Source: Hyphomonas sp. TMED17 (GTDB lineage Bacteria > Pseudomonadota > Alphaproteobacteria > Caulobacterales > Hyphomonadaceae). Taken from it: DNA of 64,000 nucleotides. The notes under the pieces are model-generated. The model made no database searches, was not told the origin of the DNA, and saw nothing but the letters and a program-made list of their open reading frames with translations. Below are positions 49,398 through 57,241 of the stretch, one piece after another (the first letter of the stretch is position 1; each line of letters starts with the position of its first letter). Made by a program: the position numbers and the translations under genes. The stretch is taken from assembly GCA_002172915.1 (NCBI GenBank), contig NHBW01000006.1:283572-347571 (forward strand), written 5' to 3'.

Positions 49398-49954
49398 TGG
49401 CGACGCCAGAAAAAAAACGCGACTGGTCTGCTCTGGCACCGATTATGGCCTTTGCCGGGCTCGCTTTCTTGCTGGCAGTCGGGCTGACACGCGACCCACG
49501 GCTATTACCATCGGAAATGATTGACCGAGAAATGCCGAGCTTCGATCTTCCGGCCTTGCGGGCCGGCGACGCCCGTGTATCGAATGCGGACCTCGAAGGT
49601 CAGATCAGTCTCGTCAATGTCTTCGGATCGTGGTGCGCGGCATGTATCGTCGAGCATTCGAAACTGGTCGAACTGTCATTCCGCAATGATATTCAAATGG
49701 TCGGTCTGAACTGGCGCGACAATAATAGCGCGGCCCTTCGCTGGCTTGCCCAGTATGGCGACCCGTATGATCTCATTGCCATTGACACAAATAGTGATCT
49801 GGCAATTGAATTAGGCGTAACAGGAGCACCGGAAACATTTCTCATCGGCCCGAATGGCCAGATCCGGTATAAACAGATCGGCCCGCTTACGGATCAGGCC
49901 TGGTCGGAAAATATCGAACCGATTGTCAACGCGATCAAAGCGGAGGCAAATTAG
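49397..49954 (+). CDS. ccmG: thiol:disulfide interchange protein CcmG/DsbE
   Basis: CcmG is a membrane-anchored thioredoxin that keeps apocytochrome c haem-binding cysteines reduced. The 185-residue protein has an N-terminal anchor (APIMAFAGLAFLLAVGL) and a thioredoxin fold with the active site WCAAC preceded by VNVFGS. The conserved acidic and Pro segment VTGAPETFLIGPNG is present. Its start overlaps the ccmF stop by one base (TGATG). ccmH begins directly after its stop. Confidence 0.95.
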   Translation: MATPEKKRDWSALAPIMAFAGLAFLLAVGLTRDPRLLPSEMIDREMPSFDLPALRAGDARVSNADLEGQISLVNVFGSWCAACIVEHSKLVELSFRNDIQMVGLNWRDNNSAALRWLAQYGDPYDLIAIDTNSDLAIELGVTGAPETFLIGPNGQIRYKQIGPLTDQAWSENIEPIVNAIKAEAN

Positions 49955-50446
49955 ATGAAATATCTTTTTCTGAGTTTGCTAAGCAGCCTCGTGATCAGCA
50001 TTTCGGTGGCGCAGACGGCAACAGCGCCGGATGCCAATGCGGTCGAAGAACGCACGGCCACAATTTCGAAAACACTGCGCTGCGTCGTGTGTCAGAATCA
50101 GTCCATTCATGATTCGAACGCCCCGCTTGCCTCGGACATGCGAACGCTGGTTGAAAAACGTGTGATAGCTGGCGACAGTGATGACGAAGTTCGGGCGTAT
50201 CTGCGCGAACGCTATGGCGACTTTGTACTGATGAGCCCGCCATTTCAGATAAATACTTTATTGTTATGGCTCGGACCGGCTCTGTTTGTCGCCGCATTCG
50301 CAATATGGTTCGCCCGTCGGGTGAGAACCAATCACAAAATCGCGGCTGAAAATGAAGCCAGCCGCGGCCTTAGCGAGGACGAACGCAGCCGTCTGACTGC
50401 GGCCCTCGCAGACCTGACCGATATAAATAAAGGAAACGACACATGA
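49955..50446 (+). CDS. ccmH: cytochrome c maturation protein CcmH
   Basis: CcmH (CcmL-type) holds the thiol-disulfide CXXC that handles apocytochrome c. The 163-residue protein has a signal peptide, the motif LRCVVCQNQSIHDSNA, and a C-terminal membrane helix (LLLWLGPALFVAAFAIWF) followed by a cytoplasmic tail. It starts one base after the ccmG stop and overlaps ccmI by four bases (ATGA). Confidence 0.95.
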   Translation: MKYLFLSLLSSLVISISVAQTATAPDANAVEERTATISKTLRCVVCQNQSIHDSNAPLASDMRTLVEKRVIAGDSDDEVRAYLRERYGDFVLMSPPFQINTLLLWLGPALFVAAFAIWFARRVRTNHKIAAENEASRGLSEDERSRLTAALADLTDINKGNDT

Positions 50447-51408
50447 TCTGGTTTGTATTTGGATCTCTTCTACTGTTGATCCTGATTTATATTCTACCAC
50501 CAATCCTGACCAGCGCAGCGCCGAAAGAGAGCGACGGACAAGAAACGCTCGCAGAGCTGAAGCAGCAGCTGCTTAAGCTACAAGCCGATGTCGATCAGGG
50601 TGTTATCGATGCCGATACGGCCAGCGAAAGCCGGCAGGCGCTTGAGAGACGCCTTTTGACATTGGTCGATGCGGACGACACGACGCCCCAGTCGACCAGA
50701 TCCGAGGCAATTGTCCAACTGGCGCGGACTGCGATCCCGCTAGCGCTGGCCTTTGGCGGGGCTGGCATCTATCTCGGTGTCGGGTCGCCGGATTTTGAGG
50801 ATAGAGCAACCTTCACAACCGCACAGGATACGAGCGGACATAATTCAGCCGATTCACTTGAGAACATGGTGGCGAGCCTGGAACAAAGGCTCGCAAATGA
50901 CCCCGCCCCGACGCCGGAATCAGTTATTCTTCTCGCGCGGTCCTTAATGGCACTTGGCCGGTATGATGACGCATTTGTCGCTTATGACTGGACGCTGGAA
51001 CTGACCAATAATCACCCGCAGGTTCTGGCCGAAATGGAACGCTCGCGTGAATTTATCGCCCAAGCCGGTGACAATATGGTGCCTGCATCACCGGCCGCGA
51101 CCGCCGAACGGGTGCCGGCCGGCATGCCATCAATGCCTGCGCTCGACCAGCAGACAGTTGATAATGCCAATCAAATGAGCGCTGGCGATCGCGCCGCTAT
51201 GATCGATTCAATGGTGTCAGGATTGGCGATGCGGCTTGCAGAACAGCCCGATGACCCGGAGGGTTGGGCACGCCTCATCCGAGCCAGAATGGTTCTCGGC
51301 CAGACCGGGCAGGCAAGACAGGATTTTGAGACGGCTCGGCAAACCTTTGCTGACGCGCCGGAAAAACGTCGCTACATTGAGAGCTTTGCGGCCGAACTCG
51401 GACTCTAG
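50443..51408 (+). CDS. ccmI: cytochrome c maturation protein CcmI
   Basis: CcmI is the apocytochrome c chaperone of System I. The 321-residue protein has two N-terminal helices (FVFGSLLLLILIYILPPIL and ARTAIPLALAFGGAGIYLG) around a cytoplasmic coiled loop with a leucine-rich stretch, then periplasmic TPR-like repeats (LLARSLMALGRYDDAFVAYDWTL and WARLIRARMVLGQTGQARQDF) that bind the apocytochrome C-terminus. Length is shorter than some relatives. It ends the ccmFGHI operon, next to the multihaem locus that needs this machinery. Confidence 0.92.
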   Translation: MIWFVFGSLLLLILIYILPPILTSAAPKESDGQETLAELKQQLLKLQADVDQGVIDADTASESRQALERRLLTLVDADDTTPQSTRSEAIVQLARTAIPLALAFGGAGIYLGVGSPDFEDRATFTTAQDTSGHNSADSLENMVASLEQRLANDPAPTPESVILLARSLMALGRYDDAFVAYDWTLELTNNHPQVLAEMERSREFIAQAGDNMVPASPAATAERVPAGMPSMPALDQQTVDNANQMSAGDRAAMIDSMVSGLAMRLAEQPDDPEGWARLIRARMVLGQTGQARQDFETARQTFADAPEKRRYIESFAAELGL

Positions 51409-51648
51409 GCGACACCGGCCTGTCCGGCGCGAAGACACGGCGCGCAATACCACCAATAGGCAAATATCCGCCCACCGCCATGCTTCACAGCATAGTGGCG
51501 GGACGCGGCCTTTTGATCGACTCGCCGCTAGATAATCATCCGCCCGAACCATGCCCGCCTTCAATCGCGAAAGCCGGGCTGGCCTTCATTTCTGGAAAGT
51601 CCGCTGTTCCGGCATGCCGTTGAATCGCAGCAATTGTGACAGCGAGCA
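51409..51648. other. gap after ccmI, nothing seen
   Basis: Between ccmI and the small leftward frame there is no recognisable gene. Frames are short, with no family similarity. Two leftward transcripts and the ccm operon must terminate in this part, but no hairpin with a T-tract is evident. Confidence 0.4.
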
Positions 51649-51999
51649 TTATATTGCCTGGCGGTCAGACGCCGGTCTGCTGCCATGATAAAGCGGCGTG
51701 CCCGAATGGTGCAGCGATATCGTAGTGACCCGCACGGGTTCGCCATCGCCTGTAATGGCCATAAAATAGCGCGGCACTGCCGATCTACCCGTTCCGCTTT
51801 CCACCTGTCGTCGCCATGTGCCGAATTTTATCAGAAGCCATAAGTAACCGGACGCCTGCGCCAGAACGGGCGTCAGCAACCGCCCGGCCATTGGCGATAA
51901 AACAACGCCCGGGAAATCAAGCCGGATGGCAGATGGCAAATGCCAGCCCGCAACCGAATTAATTTTCGAACAAAAAGATATCCCGCCGCACAATATCAT
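51649..51999 (-). CDS. hypothetical protein downstream of the FHA/decahaem gene
   Basis: This 116-residue leftward frame starts at an ATG inside the 3' end of the FHA/decahaem gene (41-base overlap) and continues past its stop. The translation looks protein-like (AGWHLPSAIRLDFPG, SAVPRYFMAITGDGEP, VRVTTISLHHSGTPLYHG), but I recognise no family, and the Shine-Dalgarno is weak. It could be a last small gene of the electron-transfer operon, a remnant, or chance. Confidence 0.35.
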   Translation of the reverse strand: MILCGGISFCSKINSVAGWHLPSAIRLDFPGVVLSPMAGRLLTPVLAQASGYLWLLIKFGTWRRQVESGTGRSAVPRYFMAITGDGEPVRVTTISLHHSGTPLYHGSRPASDRQAI

Positions 52000-53770
52000 C
52001 CGCCGACATCATAAGCTCGCTATGCGGCCCGTCATGATAGTCGTGGCACGTATTACAAGTTGATGGCAGCAGGTCTTCGCTATGCTGTCCGCCATGACAG
52101 GTCTGGCAACTTTCGATGGTTGGCAACAAGACATCACTGGCCTCATTCGAGATATCAGCCCGGTGACAGCTAATGCAATCGAGATTACCAATCTCGTGGC
52201 TGGCATGATCAAATTGACCTTTCGGCAGGAAGCGATCTGTGACCATTACGGGTTCGACCTGATATGCCAGAGGATCGTCGCCTTCAGCAGGCGGCGTGAT
52301 GACGTGACAATCATAGCAGGCCCCGCCTTCGCTAAAGATTGCCGCAACTTTGTCAGCCGTTCTTAGTCCGGCTGTCCGGAAAGCCATTTCCCGCTGGTTT
52401 ATAGCCCGGTTCATTGCAGCACGCCCGGGACGCCGGCGATCGGTGTTCAGTGATGCGGCCTCTCTGACATTGGCGAGTGCTTTTGCCAGATAGAAATCTT
52501 CCATTGAAGCAATGACCTCTTCAGGCTCGCCATGCCGTAATGTCCGGCGATAACCATCATCCTCGATTTCGAATGTCAGATCATGACACATTGCGCAATT
52601 TTCCGTCATCGACACCGGCTCGAACAGTACATTCGCGGCATCCGGGGTGTGACAGTCAGCACAAACCAGTTCGTCGCCCCAGCCATATTCATCGCCAAGA
52701 TCCGCGACCTGTTTCAGGACGGCCGGGCCATCAATATGCAATTTATGCGGGTACTTCAGACCGGAGTTTTCCTGCGGATTATCATCCAGGGAAACCCGGA
52801 ATGTTTCAGGTCCGTTGACGCCGGCCACTTGCATCAGCGTTGGCCGGAATTGCGGATGATCAAGAGCAAAGTCACTCACATTCAACAAATCGGTTTCCGG
52901 CAGCCGCGCGGTAAGATCGACGTGACAGTCGCTACAGATCGCACCGTCCTGCAAAACCACCAAATGGCGGGGATTATGCTCGGTGTGACAATCGGCACAG
53001 CGTCCCGCCGGCCGACCAGCCGCATCAGCTATGTTCTGAAGCTGGGCATCCCAGCCACTAAGATCGGGCTGCGACTGCGCCATATCAGCGGCAGGCGCGT
53101 GATTTCTCAAATCAAAATGGCACGAGACACAAGTCTCGTCGCGAACTGATTGAAACCCTTCTTCATGACAGCTACCGCAATCATTCTCCAGATTTGCATG
53201 CATGTGCGACAAATCCCCAGAGGACCAGATTGTATCAGCATTTTCAACCGAAATACCGAACAGCTCGTCGGCATCATGGGCGGCGACATACCACGGTATG
53301 AATAGACAGAATATTGTCACGACAATCGCGCCCGCCCAGGCCATTAAGCGGCTCGAGGGCAATGCTCTCGATGTATTGAAAGCGGCCTGCCGGTCAGCAA
53401 GAATAGACGGATCCTTTACTTGCTCTGCCCGCTCGACCTGCAACACTTTCTGGCCCGCATCGGGATCGTCGGCAATCGTTATTGTCCAGTCATTGAAACC
53501 CAGAACATCGCCGACTTGCAGCGGCACGCGTTCACCATCAACCAAGCGCCCATTCAGGCTAACACTTCGCCCGTCGAGAAGCTCGACGAACAGATTGCCA
53601 TCGTCGCGATAGTATATTTTTAGATGCTGCAGACCGATTTCGAGATCGGCAAGCTCGACATCACACTCTGGCGAGCGCCCGAAAATGGCCGAACCGGAAT
53701 TCTCGAGCAATATACGGGAACTCTTTCGACCACCGGGCCTGAGCCTAAGCTGTGTAACGGAGAACAACAT
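51959..53770 (-). CDS. FHA domain - membrane helix - decahaem cytochrome c fusion
   Basis: This 603-residue protein opens with a cytoplasmic FHA domain (about 5-100: FGRSPECDVELADLEIG, Arg32, His49, LNGRLVDGERV with Asn73). The usual Ser of the SxxH motif is Gly46, so classical phosphothreonine binding is doubtful. One membrane helix (about 142-164) follows, and the rest is periplasmic with ten CXXCH haem motifs at about 198, 214, 258, 279, 370, 392, 485, 532, 555 and 572. Extra His residues could be distal ligands, and a cytochrome c3/NapC-like pattern repeats. The ATG at 53770 or 53773 has GGAG upstream. It is the third gene of a leftward operon with the oxidoreductase and the b-type protein. 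Likely role: electron transfer between the membrane and periplasmic carriers. Confidence 0.85.
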   Translation of the reverse strand: MLFSVTQLRLRPGGRKSSRILLENSGSAIFGRSPECDVELADLEIGLQHLKIYYRDDGNLFVELLDGRSVSLNGRLVDGERVPLQVGDVLGFNDWTITIADDPDAGQKVLQVERAEQVKDPSILADRQAAFNTSRALPSSRLMAWAGAIVVTIFCLFIPWYVAAHDADELFGISVENADTIWSSGDLSHMHANLENDCGSCHEEGFQSVRDETCVSCHFDLRNHAPAADMAQSQPDLSGWDAQLQNIADAAGRPAGRCADCHTEHNPRHLVVLQDGAICSDCHVDLTARLPETDLLNVSDFALDHPQFRPTLMQVAGVNGPETFRVSLDDNPQENSGLKYPHKLHIDGPAVLKQVADLGDEYGWGDELVCADCHTPDAANVLFEPVSMTENCAMCHDLTFEIEDDGYRRTLRHGEPEEVIASMEDFYLAKALANVREAASLNTDRRRPGRAAMNRAINQREMAFRTAGLRTADKVAAIFSEGGACYDCHVITPPAEGDDPLAYQVEPVMVTDRFLPKGQFDHASHEIGNLDCISCHRADISNEASDVLLPTIESCQTCHGGQHSEDLLPSTCNTCHDYHDGPHSELMMSADDIVRRDIFLFEN

Positions 53771-53783
53771 CATAGGGCTCCAA

Positions 53784-54647
53784 TCACCAATAATAGAAAA
53801 CGCTAAAAACGTGCGCCACAAGAGCGAGAATAAGCGCAAACGTCACGGGAATGTGAATTGAAAGCCAAACCTCCAACAAAGCGCGATACCGGATATGTGA
53901 CCGGATGCGATACAGAATTGCCTTTTTGCGCTCCAGAATGGCAACAACATCAGCGACCAGATCAACATCCTTGTCAGACAGGTTGGTCTGGATCCTCTTG
54001 AAGGCCGCCAATCCTTTGGCCGTGCCACAGCTTGACGGGTTGCGCCGGAAGCGGCTCAGGATCGAGCCGCCAATCTTGCTCTGACGAATCGTCATTTCGA
54101 CAATGTCGACCCATTCTTTGCGAAGCGGCAGCGCCGCCTTGCCGAGATTCTTGTCGAGCGCATCAAGCTCGACCAGCATTTCTTGCTCCGTCATCGAGTC
54201 ACGATTCTGCGCCATTTTTATCGGTAAGCTAAGGTACGCATACAAACCCCAGGCGCCCGATAAAATCACCAGCATCATCAAAACATAGGCGAGTGTGTGA
54301 ATGTTCCACCCAAACTGAAAGCCCGTGTGCAGCGTAGCCAAAATGATCAGGCTGAGACCGAGATAGACATGCGCAGACGTCCAGCCGCGAAGTGACCATT
54401 TACCACTTGTCATCAGCCGTTTCCGGACCCCCAGAAAGCTCAACCAGACAATAATCAAAAGGCTGATTGTACCGAGCGCATAGCCAACCACAGTTCCGCC
54501 ATTTGCGACGGGTGTCGGATCACTGGCAAAATACGCGATTACGGCGAGCAGACACAGGGCGAAGGCGATCTTGAAATAGAGATAACCCCGATGAGACATA
54601 AAGTTTTGTTGCGACCGAGGTCCGGACGCTGTCGATCTGGAAGCCAC
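53784..54647 (-). CDS. histidine-rich five-helix membrane protein, probable b-type cytochrome
   Basis: This 287-residue inner-membrane protein has helices near 22-42, 51-72, 88-110, 117-139 and 262-284. His93, His107 and His117 in helices 3 and 4, and His264 and His279 in helix 5, could ligate one or two b haems, as in cytochrome b561 or ferric-reductase-like membrane subunits. A cytoplasmic loop of about 120 residues (150-260) is rich in Lys, Arg and Asp. It starts with GTG two bases after the oxidoreductase stop and ends 13 bases before the FHA/decahaem start. It would carry electrons between the cytoplasmic Fe-S subunit and the periplasmic cytochrome. The family assignment is by pattern only. 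Confidence 0.7.
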   Translation of the reverse strand: MASRSTASGPRSQQNFMSHRGYLYFKIAFALCLLAVIAYFASDPTPVANGGTVVGYALGTISLLIIVWLSFLGVRKRLMTSGKWSLRGWTSAHVYLGLSLIILATLHTGFQFGWNIHTLAYVLMMLVILSGAWGLYAYLSLPIKMAQNRDSMTEQEMLVELDALDKNLGKAALPLRKEWVDIVEMTIRQSKIGGSILSRFRRNPSSCGTAKGLAAFKRIQTNLSDKDVDLVADVVAILERKKAILYRIRSHIRYRALLEVWLSIHIPVTFALILALVAHVFSVFYYW

Positions 54648-54649
54648 GT

Positions 54650-57103
54650 CTAATCCTTTGCCTTAGCCGCTGTGAGATATTGTTCCGGAGAAACACGAAC
54701 GGCGGCGCCTGTCGGGCAGGCTCGAACACATGCCGGCCCGCCATCAATCCCCATGCACATGTCGCATTTGACGGCCTTCTTCGGCGCGGCCGCCTTATCA
54801 CTGCTGGCTTTGCCTTTGATCCATTCTGCATCGGGCTGGCCCGGCCCAGGACCCGTTCCGAACAGCAACCAGTTAAGCAAGTTTGGTTTGCGGGGAGGAA
54901 CTTTCTCCATCTGGATTACCCCGTAAGGACAGTTCCGCTGGCAGTTTCCGCATCCAATGCAGCTATCATTAATATAGACTTCGCCATGCGGTGCACGTCG
55001 AATGGCATCCGGCGGACAATCACTCATACAATGAGGGTGCTCGCAATGGCGGCAGGATGTCGGCACGTGAATGTTTGCAAAGCTCACACCCGCTTCGCGA
55101 TCGAGACGAGAAATGCCTTCATGGCTGTCGGCACACGCTCGCTCGCAATTGTCACAACCGACACACATGGTTTCGTCGATCAAAAGCGCGTCAGTTGCTT
55201 CACCAAGACCCTGCTCAACCAGGAAGTTGGCAACCGAGCTGTTCAGGTCAACAACCGAATTAAAAGATGCTTTTTGAGCCTCGATATGCGCGTTCAGGTT
55301 ACGCCGCTCGCGAAACTTGTCTTCCAGTTTAGCCTTAAGCCGCTCATTACGGTTCAGCAAAGCTTCGAATAAATCGCCATTCAATTTGATAATTTCTGAC
55401 TTGATCGCGGCCTTCACAGTCGCTGTTCTCTGCCCGTTATCAAGCAAAGCGATTTCCCCGACATACGACCCGGCCGGCAGGTAATTAAGGAAGACCGGTT
55501 TACCGCCAATCAGCTTTTCCACAACCATGCTGCCATAGCGAATGATGAATATGTCCCGGCTCGTCTCGCCTTCATTAATCAAGACATCGCCCGATTTCAG
55601 GCTCATAATTTCGGCGGTCTGCAGGACATCATTCACATCTGCCGGCGTGAGACCCGATCCGAATATTTGCAACAGGCTGCGTTCGGTCGCGATTTTGTCA
55701 ATTTCGGTTTTAACTGCCGGAACAGTCGACATAAGTTTTCTGGCGGCGCTGCGCGGCACTTCCACCAATATGCAGGATTCCGCCGCCCGGATGGTTGCCC
55801 CGCGGCGCCGGCCGGAAATCAGGCCGATCTCACCGAAAATCGATCCTTGCTCGATCCGAACGGTTTTGGATGGATCATTTGGATCAACTTCAACTTCAAC
55901 GCTACCCTTGGAAATTGTAAACAGCGAGGTCCCGATATCGTTACGCTCGAAAATCTTCTGGCCCGGACGAAACATTTTGACATCAGAATCCAGCATAAAT
56001 TCGCGGATCTGGAGTTCTGACAAAGGATTGAAAATTGAAATAGATTCACGGAACGTATTCAGCCAACCCGACACATCATTCGGATTGGGCAGTTTTTTGA
56101 ACTTCTCAACGAACAGGACCTCGTCAGCTGGTTTGAGTTCGTCATTGCCGTTAATGAACTCGATGACATCATAGCCCTGGTTCATACAATGCTTAATCAG
56201 CGGATACCCGGCGAGTGCGCCGATAACATAGATACCCTCAGTAGTCGCTTCAAATTGCGAACTCAAAACCGGGAAAGCCTCCCGGTCAGGGCTTGAAAAC
56301 TCGATGCCGCAGCCTTCGACAAACCTGCGTGGCGGTGCCGAGCCGATCCGCGCGATAATACGGTCGCAACGCAACCGCTCTTCGCCATCATTGACGCTAA
56401 CCGTAATCCAGCCGGGCTCGACTTTTACTGTCGACGTACTTGTCATGACGTCCATACGCCCTTGGTCGCGCGCCGACAGGAGCGCTTTAACATTGGCATC
56501 CTTGGCGCGTGGAAAATCAGGCGCCCGCTGCAGCAGTGTCACCCGGTTGCCTTGGTCGGCATCTGCGCATAGGCCAAGTGCATTCTCAATACCGGCATCA
56601 CCGCCACCGATCACAATGATATTCTTGTCAAAGTGAGCTTTCGGATCATCAAGCTGGTATTGAATGAATGGCAAATCACCACCAGGCTCACGCATCCTGT
56701 TCGGATTGCCCTGCGTTCCGATCGCCATAATGACGTTCTCGGCTAAAATTTCGGTGCCATCGCCAAGCGTCAGCTTGAAATCACCTTTGGCACCGGTAAT
56801 TGCCGTCACTTCGCTGTTGTATCGGATATTCACGCCTGCCGTATCAACCGCACTCTGCCACATTTCGAGAGTATTTTCGCGTGTCCCGGCATCGAAGCCA
56901 ACATCGCTGCGCAATACGAGCTGTGACGGCGTCGCCATAATATGCTTGCCAAGCTGGTATTTGAAAATTGTATCGGAAAGATGATCGGTCTTTTCAAGAA
57001 GGATATGCGGCATGTTTAGTGCGGCCGCGTGCGCCGCGGCGCTCATTCCAGCTGGTCCAGACCCAACGATTGCTACTACTACTTTATCAGTATCGTCCCG
57101 CAT
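54650..57103 (-). CDS. FAD/NAD oxidoreductase fused to two cNMP-binding domains and four [4Fe-4S] clusters
   Basis: This 817-residue cytoplasmic protein has no signal peptide. Residues 1-330 form a thioredoxin-reductase/YpdA-like domain with GSGPAGMSAAAHA and VIGGGDAGIENA, but no redox-active CXXC. Two CRP-like cyclic-nucleotide-binding domains follow (about 358-470 and 485-600). The second has the canonical phosphate cassette GEIALL...QRTATV, and the first has GEIGLI...RRGATI. The C-terminus (640-800) is a DmsB/HybA/NrfC-like ferredoxin with cysteines at 647-657, 684-696, 715-725 and 780-796, enough for four clusters. It leads the operon with the b-type protein and the FHA/decahaem protein. 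It could be a cAMP- or cGMP-tuned electron input or output module. Confidence 0.88.
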   Translation of the reverse strand: MRDDTDKVVVAIVGSGPAGMSAAAHAAALNMPHILLEKTDHLSDTIFKYQLGKHIMATPSQLVLRSDVGFDAGTRENTLEMWQSAVDTAGVNIRYNSEVTAITGAKGDFKLTLGDGTEILAENVIMAIGTQGNPNRMREPGGDLPFIQYQLDDPKAHFDKNIIVIGGGDAGIENALGLCADADQGNRVTLLQRAPDFPRAKDANVKALLSARDQGRMDVMTSTSTVKVEPGWITVSVNDGEERLRCDRIIARIGSAPPRRFVEGCGIEFSSPDREAFPVLSSQFEATTEGIYVIGALAGYPLIKHCMNQGYDVIEFINGNDELKPADEVLFVEKFKKLPNPNDVSGWLNTFRESISIFNPLSELQIREFMLDSDVKMFRPGQKIFERNDIGTSLFTISKGSVEVEVDPNDPSKTVRIEQGSIFGEIGLISGRRRGATIRAAESCILVEVPRSAARKLMSTVPAVKTEIDKIATERSLLQIFGSGLTPADVNDVLQTAEIMSLKSGDVLINEGETSRDIFIIRYGSMVVEKLIGGKPVFLNYLPAGSYVGEIALLDNGQRTATVKAAIKSEIIKLNGDLFEALLNRNERLKAKLEDKFRERRNLNAHIEAQKASFNSVVDLNSSVANFLVEQGLGEATDALLIDETMCVGCDNCERACADSHEGISRLDREAGVSFANIHVPTSCRHCEHPHCMSDCPPDAIRRAPHGEVYINDSCIGCGNCQRNCPYGVIQMEKVPPRKPNLLNWLLFGTGPGPGQPDAEWIKGKASSDKAAAPKKAVKCDMCMGIDGGPACVRACPTGAAVRVSPEQYLTAAKAKD

Positions 57104-57160
57104 TTATACAATACCATCCGCCGCCCTTTCTTAGTAGTCACGCGAGCTGGAATGAAATGC

Positions 57161-57197
57161 AAGTATAAAATAATGTTTGGCTTGACTTTTATACCTT
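57161..57197. promoter_or_regulatory. inverted repeat in the divergent promoter of the electron-transfer locus
   Basis: AAGTATAAAA (57161-57170) faces TTTTATACCTT (57187-57197), reverse complements apart from one inserted base. A TTGACT -35-like hexamer (57182-57187) sits beside the right arm. The site is central to the 138-base gap between the two divergent operons. No FNR- or CRP-like site is evident. Confidence 0.4.
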
Positions 57198-57241
57198 AAG
57201 CCGATTTCCTCAACCGCGGGTGACGTGTGGGATCAGGGCGC

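Noticed and set aside
57104..57241. FNR- or CRP-type operator in the divergent promoter
   Set aside because: No TTGAT-N4-ATCAA or TGTGA-N6-TCACA pair is present.
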